Assembly: GCA_030043815.1 (NCBI GenBank)
Contig: JASHWX010000203.1
Location: 1-9,453, forward strand
Reading direction: 5' to 3'
Length of the DNA: 9,453 nucleotides
Source: Candidatus Rhabdochlamydia sp.
GTDB taxonomy: Bacteria > Chlamydiota > Chlamydiia > Chlamydiales > Rhabdochlamydiaceae
A model generated the notes under the pieces. The model was not told the origin of the DNA. It searched no databases and worked only from the letters and a program-made list of their open reading frames with translations. Below are positions 1 to 7,089 of the stretch, piece by piece; position 1 is the first letter of the stretch, and each line of letters opens with the position of its first letter. A program made the translations under genes and the position numbers.

Positions 1-852
1 CGCTAAGTCTTCGTAATATTTGGCATCAGAGCGTTTTCCGGTAAAAAAGACGCGATCGGCTAGGGCGGGGTGATTGTCTAGGTAGGCTGTCATTTCTTGG
101 ATCACAGGGTCGATCTGCCATTCTTTGATGCTCATGTGATGAGCCTCGCCGATGATCAGCAATTTATAGTGAGAAGGAAGCAGGTCTAGTGTGCGTAGAG
201 TGTGTAGATAGTTTTTGTGTGGACTCAGTAATCCAAACACACCAATGGTTTTATCGGTTTCTTTAAAGCCAAATTGTTGCTTCCAAAGGGTAGGATTGCG
301 AATGTTTTGAAAATATTTTCTTCTTTCATTGGTTAAATAAATGAGTGGAAAGTCAGAGACGTTGTCCACTGCAAAATGTTGCCTGAGTAGAGCATTTTCT
401 TGAGGGAGATGGGCAATGAGATGAAAAGGATTGCTGGAAGGGCGATCTTTTAAAGATTGCATGATGCGCTGGTAAGCAAATGAATCGACATTGTCTCCTT
501 TGTAATCAATGGTATGCACTGTGAGAATCAGGCGGCCCGAAGATCGACAGATTTGTATGATTCTTGAAGTGATGAGGTCGATTGAAGTGCCATAGATGCC
601 ATATTCTAGATGGACGTTGACAAAATCGAAGGTCTCGAGTTTGCGGCACAAAGCATCGATGTGTTCTTGGCTGAGTTGCCAGTATTTACTGCCTTTTTGC
701 CTGAGAAGATGAGTGGTCTTTAAATCGATAATTTCCACTTCAAAAGAGGGGCTAAGCAAGTCTTTTAGAGCATCTGCGTAATAAGCAAGGGCGCAACAAA
801 TATTATGAGATGAAACAATGGCTAGGCGGGGCTTGGACGAATGTGTGTGCAT
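1..852 (-). CDS. GT4-like glycosyltransferase, 3' end beyond the window
   Basis: The minus strand is open from an ATG at 852-850 to the window edge, giving 284 codons with no stop. The protein begins MHTHSSKPRLAIVSS and has the two-domain layout of GT-B glycosyltransferases. The N-terminal domain carries LETFDFVNVHLEYGIYGT (about residues 78-95) and LILTVHTIDYKGD. The start of the C-terminal nucleotide-sugar domain reads TIGVFGLLSPHKNY, then a KLLIIGEAHH strand and RVFFTGKRSD near the edge. The donor-binding acidic motif would lie outside the window. It starts 8 bases after the stop of the methyltransferase gene at 861-1580, so the two are probably co-transcribed; no clear Shine-Dalgarno site precedes it. 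It is an obvious paralogue of the transferase at 2666-3889, sharing LAIVSS.N near the start and the L.TFD.VN block. Donor and acceptor sugars cannot be told from sequence. The family call is solid; the specific role in surface-glycan assembly is inferred from the neighbours. Confidence 0.85.
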   Translation of the reverse strand, partial: MHTHSSKPRLAIVSSHNICCALAYYADALKDLLSPSFEVEIIDLKTTHLLRQKGSKYWQLSQEHIDALCRKLETFDFVNVHLEYGIYGTSIDLITSRIIQICRSSGRLILTVHTIDYKGDNVDSFAYQRIMQSLKDRPSSNPFHLIAHLPQENALLRQHFAVDNVSDFPLIYLTNERRKYFQNIRNPTLWKQQFGFKETDKTIGVFGLLSPHKNYLHTLRTLDLLPSHYKLLIIGEAHHMSIKEWQIDPVIQEMTAYLDNHPALADRVFFTGKRSDAKYYEDLA

Positions 853-860
853 AAGAACTT

Positions 861-1580
861 TTATAATCCTTGTGTTTGTAAGTAAGAGCGAATGAGATTA
901 ATCACCGCATTGTGATCTTTGCCTTTCAAATCCAAAGAATCCAGTGCTGAAATCATATCGTTCGAAAAGGCGCTGGGATGGATCCACCAGTCTTCGAATA
1001 CAGAATCAGCTCCATTGAAGAACACAGAAACATCAGGGCAGAGCAAGTAATAACCCAAGGAGGATAGAATTTCTCGCTCCTCCTTTCTATAGAGCTCTCC
1101 ATGTAGATAGAAGTCGTGTTCGATGGTGATGATTTTGAAAATGTGCTCATGGAAAGGGATCTTGTGCAGTACAACATCATAACTGCTGTCGATATCCAAA
1201 GAAAGATAATCGATGGCATAGGGAAAGGATTTTAAGAGGTGGGTGTAGTTGGATTGGGTAGCGTCTTGAACGACTAGCGGGTTGGCGCGAGCATAGGACC
1301 ATGTTTTTTGATGCTCATCTGAAATATCGATGCTTACCCCTTTCCACCCCAATGTTTTTTCGAGTGTGTAGGAGTTATTGCTGAAGATCGGGTGCCCTGC
1401 TCCAATTTCAAGATAATACCCTTCATCGGATTTGCCAACGAACTCGTAGAGCATGACGTAGACAAATCGGTCCTGCGAAGCTTGCGAACAAGAGGTCATC
1501 TTGGGTATAGACTTTGCTTGGCATGGATGGATGGATAAAATAGAGAGCCCTAGAAAAAAAATAACGAATGCTGTTTTCAT
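861..1580 (-). CDS. FkbM-like SAM-dependent methyltransferase with N-terminal signal sequence
   Basis: This 239-residue protein has the hallmarks of FkbM-type methyltransferases. These are a SQASQDRFV entry motif (32-40), the SAM-binding strand YYLEIGAGHP followed by SNNSYTLEKTLGWKGVSID (55-85), the acidic DYLSLDIDSS segment (124-133), IITIEHD (150-156) and a late FEDWWIHP (195-202). Members of this family O-methylate sugars or other small acceptors. Unusually, the first 22 residues look like a Sec signal peptide: MKTA, a hydrophobic stretch FVIFFLGLSILSI, then a CQA/K cleavage-like site. The cysteine at 20 is preceded by HP and does not make a lipobox. If export is real, SAM supply outside the cytoplasm is unexplained. 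An internal ATG at codon 28 (1499) would give a cytosolic protein containing the whole domain. The gene lies upstream of a glycosyltransferase and divergent from a fucose-synthase gene, suggesting glycan decoration. No convincing ribosome binding site is visible. Confidence 0.85.
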   Translation of the reverse strand: MKTAFVIFFLGLSILSIHPCQAKSIPKMTSCSQASQDRFVYVMLYEFVGKSDEGYYLEIGAGHPIFSNNSYTLEKTLGWKGVSIDISDEHQKTWSYARANPLVVQDATQSNYTHLLKSFPYAIDYLSLDIDSSYDVVLHKIPFHEHIFKIITIEHDFYLHGELYRKEEREILSSLGYYLLCPDVSVFFNGADSVFEDWWIHPSAFSNDMISALDSLDLKGKDHNAVINLIRSYLQTQGL

Positions 1581-1592
1581 AGATGTCGTTTG

Positions 1593-1621
1593 AGAATATT
1601 AAAACGGGCAACACAAATCAA
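1593..1621 (-). promoter_or_regulatory. Candidate sigma70-like promoter for the methyltransferase-glycosyltransferase pair
   Basis: Read on the minus strand there is a -35-like TTGATT (1621-1616), a 17-base spacer and a -10-like TATTCT (1598-1593), each matching four of six consensus bases. The predicted start would lie near 1586, leaving only a few untranslated bases before the ATG at 1580. That would make a nearly leaderless message, which lowers confidence, or it favours the internal start at 1499. Confidence 0.3.
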
Positions 1622-1655
1622 GGACTTTTTTTTGCAACAGTGTTGAGAATTTTTC

Positions 1656-1684
1656 TTGTAGAAAAGAAAACCCTTTGCTAGGAT
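1656..1684 (+). promoter_or_regulatory. Weak candidate promoter for the fucose-synthase-like operon
   Basis: On the plus strand TTGTAG (1656-1661) and TAGGAT (1679-1684) are separated by exactly 17 bases and lie about 28 bases before the ATG at 1713. The -35 keeps only the TTG core and the -10 matches four of six positions. In AT-rich DNA such matches arise easily by chance, so this is a suggestion only. Confidence 0.22.
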
Positions 1685-1712
1685 TTGCCCAAACAAAAAT
1701 GCATTAATTAAC

Positions 1713-2672
1713 ATGACTTTTTTCAATAAAAATTTCCCCACAGAAAGTACAATTTTGATCACTGGATCTGAAGGGCTTGTTGGAACTGCAATAGCAGAGC
1801 AATTGAAAATGCAAAACTACAACAACCTGATTTTATGTCCAAGGAGCCGATGCGACCTGAGAAATTTCGAAGCAGTTAAAACCCTCTTTGCCGAAGCAAA
1901 ACCCGAAGTGGTGTTCCATACAGCCGCTGCAGTATATGGAATTGGTGGAAACGCAATCAACAAAGGCTCAGTATTTTTAGACAACATTCTTATTAATACT
2001 CATGTTATTGAAGCATGTCGATTAGTTAGAACGAAAAAAATTATCGCGATGGGAACTATTGCTGCTTATCCTGAACCTACTATTATACCTATTTCTGAAG
2101 AGCATATTTGGGATGGTCCTCCCCATGTCTCAGAAAGCAGTTACGGCCATGCAAAGAGGGCCATGCTCGCCCAATTGTTAGCCTATCAAGAAAACTATGG
2201 CCTAGACTTTGCCTATGTGCTTTCCACAAATCTATATGGTCCTAATGATAAATTTGATGTGCGATTTGGCCACGTTATCCCTTCTTTGGTTCGGAAATTT
2301 TATGAAGCAAAAATCAATCAGACAAATGTCTTTATTTGGGGTGATGGATCCGCTGCAAGAGATTTCTTATTTTCAAAAGATATGGCTCTAGCTCTGATCT
2401 CAATTATGAATCATTTTACAGGTCCTATTAATGTAGCATCAGGGGCAAAGACTACGATCAAGACAATTGCATCTCTACTTGCCGACCATTTTGATATGCA
2501 TGATCAGATAAGATGGGAAACAGATAAACCTCAAGGGAGACATTTTTATCCGCTTGATCTTAGCAAACTTACGTCTCTTGGCTTTTCTCCCAAATATACG
2601 ATTGAAGAAGGCTTGCTTGAAACTATCAATTGGTTTAACGAAAAATACCAACAAAATTTAATCAGATGTTAA
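1713..2672 (+). CDS. fcl: GDP-L-fucose synthase-like NAD(P)-dependent epimerase/reductase
   Basis: This 319-residue extended short-chain dehydrogenase matches GDP-L-fucose synthase in length and motif order. That enzyme converts GDP-4-keto-6-deoxymannose to GDP-L-fucose in the cytosol. The Rossmann motif GSEGLVG is at 18-24, AAAVYGIGGN at 71-80, the YGHAK active-site pair gives Y144 and K148, STNLYGPNDKFD is at 171-182, GHVIP gives H187, and IWGDGSAARDFLF follows (208-220). Compared with the E. coli enzyme, the usual catalytic serine after Gly is Thr115 (MGTIAAYP) and the conserved Cys of GSSCIYP is Ala117. So a related 6-deoxy- or other NDP-sugar reductase is possible. No GDP-mannose 4,6-dehydratase gene, which would supply the substrate, is in the window. 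The gene overlaps the following glycosyltransferase by 7 bases, implying coupled translation. The start was chosen because the Rossmann fold begins shortly after it; no Shine-Dalgarno site is apparent. The DNA is clearly AT-rich. Confidence 0.8.
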   Translation: MTFFNKNFPTESTILITGSEGLVGTAIAEQLKMQNYNNLILCPRSRCDLRNFEAVKTLFAEAKPEVVFHTAAAVYGIGGNAINKGSVFLDNILINTHVIEACRLVRTKKIIAMGTIAAYPEPTIIPISEEHIWDGPPHVSESSYGHAKRAMLAQLLAYQENYGLDFAYVLSTNLYGPNDKFDVRFGHVIPSLVRKFYEAKINQTNVFIWGDGSAARDFLFSKDMALALISIMNHFTGPINVASGAKTTIKTIASLLADHFDMHDQIRWETDKPQGRHFYPLDLSKLTSLGFSPKYTIEEGLLETINWFNEKYQQNLIRC

Positions 2673-3889
2673 ATGAATCACCAAGAAAAAAGTTAGCAAT
2701 AGTAAGTAGCTACAATGAATTATGTGGAAATGCAGCTTATACTAAAGCTCTGAGTAAAGCGTTAGAAAAACACATGGACGTCACTGTCGTCCCATTGAAT
2801 ACAGGGTTGCTCAGAAGAACAGAGTCTGAAGCTGCTCAATCCCATATAAAGAAAATCTGTCAGGAATTAAAGACCTTTGATTATGTTAACATTCAATTTG
2901 AAGCAGACCTTTTCGGAACAAACCATCATTCTATCTGCAGCCGCTTCATTCAGATAGCGGATGTTTGCAAAAACCTCGTCCTCACCATGCATCAGATTGT
3001 TTTTCCTTTTAAATATCCTGGAATTGTACAAATTGCTAAAAACACGATAAAGAGAGATTTTAAAAAGACTCTTCAATCTTATCGCAAGACCTTTTTCCAT
3101 AACAGCCGAGCTGCACTCTATAATAAAATGATCGGGTATTGCAAAATCAAGAAAATTCCAATTGTTGTTCACACTAAAAGAGATCGAGATGATATTAGCT
3201 TTCACTTTAATTATGATTTAGTTTTTGATCATCCCCTTTGCTTTCATGAACAAAGTTACATTGACTCATTAGCTCAAGAATATAACAAAGATAAATTTTG
3301 CAATCATTTTAATCTGCCAAAAGAAAATACCTATTTAGGAATTTTAGGATTCATTCTGGAGCATAAAGGGTACGAAACTGTACTTCGAGCTTTATCTTTC
3401 CTTCCTGAAGATCATGTTTTAATCATTTTTGGAAAACAGCATCCACATTCGGTGCAACTCAATGAACCAGTGAATCAATATATTAAATTGGTTATGGATT
3501 TGATTTTAGAATTGAAATTACAGAAAAGGGTCAAATTTTTTGGAATAAACAATGATGACGAATTCTTAAGAGCATTGTTGGGATGCGATTTCAATCTTTT
3601 ACCTTATCTTGAGTGCAATCAAGGCGGCTCTGGAATTGCAGCGCTGTCTCTTGAAACGAATTCCAAATCTATTTTCTCACAAAATAAAGCGTTTCTAGAG
3701 CTTGAAAAATATGCACCTGATTGTTTTCCGATGTTTAGCATTGGGAATTATTTAGAGTTGGCAAACCTCATTCAAAACTATCCCCGTTCTCCCCACACTG
3801 ATGGTCTGAAAAAATATCATCAAAACTATAATCCTCAAACAAGTGCTGCCCTCTACAAAAAACTTTTTGAGGCCGTTAAAAATCTTTAA
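2666..3889 (+). CDS. GT4-like glycosyltransferase, paralogue of the gene at 1-852
   Basis: This 407-residue protein has the GT-B layout. Its N-terminal domain has LAIVSSYNELC (10-20), LKTFDYVNIQFEADLFGT (68-85) and LVLTMHQIVFPFKYPG. Its C-terminal domain has YLGILGFILEHKGYETVLRA (223-242), LIIFGKQHP, RVKFFGINNDDEF and PYLECNQGGSGIAALSLE (313-330). In typical GT4 enzymes the last block reads EGFG....E. Here E316 and E330 remain, but the loop is QGGSG and the spacing is 13 residues instead of 7, so donor binding may differ. Its ATG lies inside the stop region of the fucose-synthase-like gene (shared ATGTTAA), and the pair likely forms one operon. A transferase using the 6-deoxysugar made by its neighbour is a reasonable guess but is not shown by sequence. 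It is strongly AT-rich: 27% GC in the hand-counted sample 3241-3300. It converges on and overlaps the next minus-strand gene by 14 bases. Confidence 0.85.
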   Translation: MLNESPRKKLAIVSSYNELCGNAAYTKALSKALEKHMDVTVVPLNTGLLRRTESEAAQSHIKKICQELKTFDYVNIQFEADLFGTNHHSICSRFIQIADVCKNLVLTMHQIVFPFKYPGIVQIAKNTIKRDFKKTLQSYRKTFFHNSRAALYNKMIGYCKIKKIPIVVHTKRDRDDISFHFNYDLVFDHPLCFHEQSYIDSLAQEYNKDKFCNHFNLPKENTYLGILGFILEHKGYETVLRALSFLPEDHVLIIFGKQHPHSVQLNEPVNQYIKLVMDLILELKLQKRVKFFGINNDDEFLRALLGCDFNLLPYLECNQGGSGIAALSLETNSKSIFSQNKAFLELEKYAPDCFPMFSIGNYLELANLIQNYPRSPHTDGLKKYHQNYNPQTSAALYKKLFEAVKNL

Positions 3890-5582
3890 GTTTGTGCCGC
3901 ATCCGTGTTGTCAAGCCGGGAACAAGAAGCATGAGGCGGAGACAGCAGCGCCTGAGGGCGGGCATTTTTTTCAAGAGAGAGTCAACGCGATTTAACAACT
4001 TCGACAATGGGCTTTTTTTGACAGAGGCTTGTTGCCTTTTCGTCGGAAGAGAAGAGCGTTTGTGGATGGGCTTGCGCTGCCGGGGTTGCCAATCGAGGGG
4101 CTTTTGGAGCTGAAGGTAGACGGGGCAATAGAGAAATCCGTCGTGAAAAGAAATGGGGGCAGGGCGCTGAGTGGAATTGAGAAAATCCCGGGTGTTTTGT
4201 CGGGTGGCAAAGGTTTGGGGTGAGGGATAGGGATCGAGTTCACCGATCAAGCTAAGCCCTGAAGCTTGAACGATGTGTTTTTGGATGAGCTCTGGGGTGA
4301 AGAGGAGGCAATGGTCGGGATGCGGGATGCCTTCGGGGCCATCGATTTTTAGCAGAGTGTGAATGGAAGCGAGACCGCCGGGGTCAAGTTGATGGGCGAT
4401 GTCGATGACGACTCCTTCGACGGAATCGAGATCGATGCATTGTTCAAAATGATTTTCACAATTCTCTGGATTTTCGATGTGGGGAATCAACTTGGGGATA
4501 GATATGATTGAGAGGAGTTTGTGGATGATTTGGGGGGCCTCCAGGGTCCAATGTGCATTGAAATAGCTTCGGATTTGACTGAAGGCATCAGGATGCTGTT
4601 CGGGGGAATCGATGAAGCGGTTGATTTGTGCAAGGTCGAATGAGTTTGTAGGGATGAGAAGAGCCGTTTCTGGGCTGGCTTTGGCAAGGATTTCGCGGTT
4701 GATTTTGATGTCGCAGCAGATGACGCGGGTGTTTCGGAAGAGGGCTTCAAGGAGTGGAATGCCAAAGCCTTCATCGGTGGAAAGGTGGAAAACAACTTTC
4801 GCGCGGGTTTGATGGCGGATCTTTTCTTGCTCGGAGATGGAGGATTTGATGGAGAGGGATTTGGCTAGGGGAAAATAGGTTTTGAGTTCGTCGAGTTCGC
4901 TGTCTCTTGGCGACGTGAGTTTGTAGGGGCGGTCTTTGAGTTGATTGAAGAGGTTGAGAGAGAATTGGGGATTTTTGGCGAAATGGCTGCTCACGATGGC
5001 AAAGAAATCGAGGGTTTTGGGCTCTACGGGAGGGGCGGCGAGATATTCGGGTTCGAGGCATGGGTAAAGGACGAGGGTGCGGTCAGGGAGAATGCCGAGA
5101 TAATGAAAGATGAGTTCTTTGGTGTACTCTGAGATGGCAAGGACGGCGTCGGCTTGGATTAAGCGGCGGATGCCGTTTTGATAAAGTTGCGCGGGAAAAG
5201 AGGTAAAGTCGGAGTAATATTCTCTGGGTCTTCGAAGGCGCAAAAGATCGTAAGCAACAGCAATCACGGGGCATGCTGTGATTTTTGAACACATGGGGAA
5301 AAGGAAGGGGGTCGCATCGATGAACGCAATGGCGTTGTGTTTTTTGATGAGGGCTTCGATGGCCTGTGTGGAGAGGATCGTATCTTGCTCGCGGTAGCTG
5401 CTCGTGTCGAAATCGAGAAATTCAGTTGGGCATTCGGGCTTGAATCGAAAATTTTTGTAGAGGATGACGCGGGGGTTGAAGCCGGCTGCAGCGATCGTCT
5501 CGACCAAAAACTGCGTGTAGCGCCCCATGCCCCGATCATGGGCCGTCGTACTGAATACTCGTCCGTCGATGAGGATTGTCAT
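3876..5582 (-). CDS. GT4 glycosyltransferase with long C-terminal extension
   Basis: The 568-residue protein opens with MTILIDGRVFSTTAHDRGMGRYTQ, the glycine-rich start typical of GT4 enzymes. AVAYDLLRLRRPREYY (108-123), ADAVLAISEYTKELI (144-158) and the donor-site motif STDEGFGIPLLEAL (268-281) follow, with E271 and E279 forming the canonical E-x7-E pair. The transferase part ends around residue 365. Some 200 further residues are unusual. Residues 385-445 contain LDSVEGVVIDIAHQLDPGG and DHCLLFTPELIQKHI, loosely like the second half of a class I methyltransferase. Residues 500-568 are strongly basic (RQRKPIHKRS, SVKKSPLSKLL, MRHKLKDF) with a short LRLMLLVPGL hydrophobic patch that could touch membrane. 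The gene starts 10 bases after the stop of the nagZ-like gene and is likely co-transcribed with it; no Shine-Dalgarno site is seen. Sugar specificity is unknown. Confidence 0.85.
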   Translation of the reverse strand: MTILIDGRVFSTTAHDRGMGRYTQFLVETIAAAGFNPRVILYKNFRFKPECPTEFLDFDTSSYREQDTILSTQAIEALIKKHNAIAFIDATPFLFPMCSKITACPVIAVAYDLLRLRRPREYYSDFTSFPAQLYQNGIRRLIQADAVLAISEYTKELIFHYLGILPDRTLVLYPCLEPEYLAAPPVEPKTLDFFAIVSSHFAKNPQFSLNLFNQLKDRPYKLTSPRDSELDELKTYFPLAKSLSIKSSISEQEKIRHQTRAKVVFHLSTDEGFGIPLLEALFRNTRVICCDIKINREILAKASPETALLIPTNSFDLAQINRFIDSPEQHPDAFSQIRSYFNAHWTLEAPQIIHKLLSIISIPKLIPHIENPENCENHFEQCIDLDSVEGVVIDIAHQLDPGGLASIHTLLKIDGPEGIPHPDHCLLFTPELIQKHIVQASGLSLIGELDPYPSPQTFATRQNTRDFLNSTQRPAPISFHDGFLYCPVYLQLQKPLDWQPRQRKPIHKRSSLPTKRQQASVKKSPLSKLLNRVDSLLKKMPALRRCCLRLMLLVPGLTTRMRHKLKDF

Positions 5583-5592
5583 GATAGGAAAA

Positions 5593-7062
5593 TTATAATG
5601 GGCGGTCCCTTGAGATGCAAGGGATCTTCACGGGGAGTTTGCCTTTTGCTGGGATGCGGCCCAAGAGGACGTCTGCTGCAGCTTGCTGGGCTTCGATGGC
5701 TTTCTCATAGGCGATGAGAGCGGCATCAAAGGGAGGAAGTTGGGACAAGCTGTAGGGAGTGCCAAAGATCACGGCGATGACGGGGATGGGGAGGGAAATT
5801 TCCGGAAGACTGCCGCCTGCGCAAGAAAGGACGCAATAGGAATAGTTTTGAAGTTTTTGGCTAAGGTCGGGATCGAAAAGGGAAAAGGTGTCGAAGCCGA
5901 GCGCTGCTTTAAATGCGGGGGCATCTCCCCACTCGACGAGGGCAAAATCGCCGCGGGGAAGGTCTCCGATGAGGGTGATGGCTTCTTCATAGAGCTTTTT
6001 TTTCAGGGCGTATGCTTCGGGGGTATTCATTTCCTCAAGGAGAGGTTTGGGAAGGGACTGTTTGATTTGCAGAATTTTGTTCACATGGGCATCGAGGAGC
6101 TCTTCTGAAATTTCGCCGTTTAGAACTGCGGTTTTAATGGAGGAAATGGCGGCAGGAATGGTAACGCGCAATATCTGGTCGATATTTGGGGCGATATGAT
6201 CGCCGTAGAGCAAAAGATCATGGCCGGCGAGAAGCGCTCGAGGGGCGATTTCTTCAAAGGAGGCGAGCGCTTTCATGTTAAGGGCATCGGTGATGACGAG
6301 ATTGTGGAAATGCATTTGTTGTTGGAGCAGATCAGTGACGATGCGAGGGGAAATCGTGACGGTTTCATTGCCTATCGATAGGTGCGCCGTCATGATGCAG
6401 GAAACGCCGGAATCGATGAGATGTTGAAAGGGGTAAAGCTCGGGTTTGTGGATGATCGGCAAATCGACATGGGAGTCTACTGCAGTATCTCCATGCCCGG
6501 GAAAATGCTTGGCGCAGGCCAACACGCCTTGAGATTGAATGCCGCGCATGATCAGATCCCCTCGAAGGGCGACTTGAATGGGATCGTCGCCAAATGAGCG
6601 CACGCCGATAATGGGATTGCTGGGATTGGAATTCACATCGACGACAGGGGCTAAATTGATGTGGGCGCCGACAATGCGGCACTGACGGCCGATCTCTAGT
6701 CCAAGCTGATAGAGCAAGCCGAGATCTTGCACAGCACCTAGAGTCATATTTTTAGGAAAGGAGATCGCATCGGAAAGGCGCATCGCCACTCCCCATTCCC
6801 CGTCTTGCACGCATAATAGAGGAATCGAAGAGAGTTGTTGAAGGTGTTCGATGAGAGCGAGTTGTCCCTGCACGGTGCCTTGTTTGAGAATGATCCCGCC
6901 AATATGGTGCTCTTGAATTAATCGGCGCAAATCTTGCATGTGGTCTTCGCCGCGAAGCTCGCAAGCGGGAACGATGAACAGTTGTCCAATTTTTTCATCA
7001 AGGTCAAGAGCGTGCAGGGGAAGGACAAAGAGGAGGACGATTTTAGATAGAAAATTTTTCAT
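5593..7062 (-). CDS. nagZ: Exported GH3 family beta-N-acetylhexosaminidase (NagZ type)
   Basis: NagZ-type GH3 enzymes remove N-acetylglucosamine from peptidoglycan fragments. The 489-residue protein starts with a signal-peptide-like MKNFLSKIVLLFVLPLHA, then the TIM-barrel domain. It contains QDGEWGVAMRL (86-96), GVRSFGDDP (153-161), the NagZ signature loop KHFPGHGDTAVDSH (185-198) with the Asp196/His198 acid-base pair, and VITDALNM (256-263) with Asp259 as nucleophile. A C-terminal alpha/beta domain (about 350-480) has VIAVIFGTPYSLSQ and a final GRIPAKGKLPVKI, as in longer GH3 proteins. Gram-negative cytosolic NagZ is usually near 340 residues; the extra domain and export signal resemble longer secreted forms such as those of Bacillus and Bacteroidetes. 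The second Asp of the common SDDL motif is Ala260. It heads an operon with the downstream glycosyltransferase and is transcribed away from the deubiquitinase gene across 35 bases. Function confidence is high; periplasmic location is inferred. Confidence 0.92.
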   Translation of the reverse strand: MKNFLSKIVLLFVLPLHALDLDEKIGQLFIVPACELRGEDHMQDLRRLIQEHHIGGIILKQGTVQGQLALIEHLQQLSSIPLLCVQDGEWGVAMRLSDAISFPKNMTLGAVQDLGLLYQLGLEIGRQCRIVGAHINLAPVVDVNSNPSNPIIGVRSFGDDPIQVALRGDLIMRGIQSQGVLACAKHFPGHGDTAVDSHVDLPIIHKPELYPFQHLIDSGVSCIMTAHLSIGNETVTISPRIVTDLLQQQMHFHNLVITDALNMKALASFEEIAPRALLAGHDLLLYGDHIAPNIDQILRVTIPAAISSIKTAVLNGEISEELLDAHVNKILQIKQSLPKPLLEEMNTPEAYALKKKLYEEAITLIGDLPRGDFALVEWGDAPAFKAALGFDTFSLFDPDLSQKLQNYSYCVLSCAGGSLPEISLPIPVIAVIFGTPYSLSQLPPFDAALIAYEKAIEAQQAAADVLLGRIPAKGKLPVKIPCISRDRPL

Positions 7063-7076
7063 GGATGCGTTATGTT
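7048..7076 (+). promoter_or_regulatory. Candidate promoter of the deubiquitinase gene, overlapping the nagZ start codon
   Basis: TAGAAA (7048-7053) and TATGTT (7071-7076) are spaced by 17 bases, each matching four of six sigma70 positions. The predicted start near 7083 leaves a leader of about 15 bases containing the Shine-Dalgarno-like GAGGG. The -35 element and spacer lie over the first codons of the divergent nagZ gene, so the two transcription units could interfere. This is pattern matching only. Confidence 0.3.
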
Positions 7077-7089
7077 TGCAATCATTTTT

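Larger units (their letters stand above)
1581..1712. promoter_or_regulatory. Divergent intergenic region of the glycan locus
   Basis: These 132 AT-rich bases separate the start codons of the divergent methyltransferase and fucose-synthase-like genes, so they should hold both promoters. They contain an 11-base near-palindrome, CAACAGTGTTG, at 1635-1645, a GGGCAA (1606-1611) / TTGCCC (1685-1690) inverted pair near the two edges, and the sequence GCAACA twice (1608-1613 and 1634-1639). No small gene or RNA was recognised. The two candidate promoters are listed separately. Confidence 0.6.

Noticed and set aside
1697..1706. Short upstream ATG (ATG CAT TAA) before the fucose-synthase-like gene as a regulatory leader
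   Set aside because: A two-codon frame in AT-rich DNA without a ribosome binding site is expected by chance.
1713..3889. AT-rich pair as an insertion sequence or transposon
   Set aside because: No transposase, integrase, terminal inverted repeats or target duplication was seen at the edges; only composition suggests transfer.
5337..6108. Plus-strand reading frames of 126 and 141 codons opposite nagZ and the large glycosyltransferase
   Set aside because: Glycine- and glutamate-rich low-complexity translations antisense to well-conserved motifs; no family resemblance or ribosome binding site.
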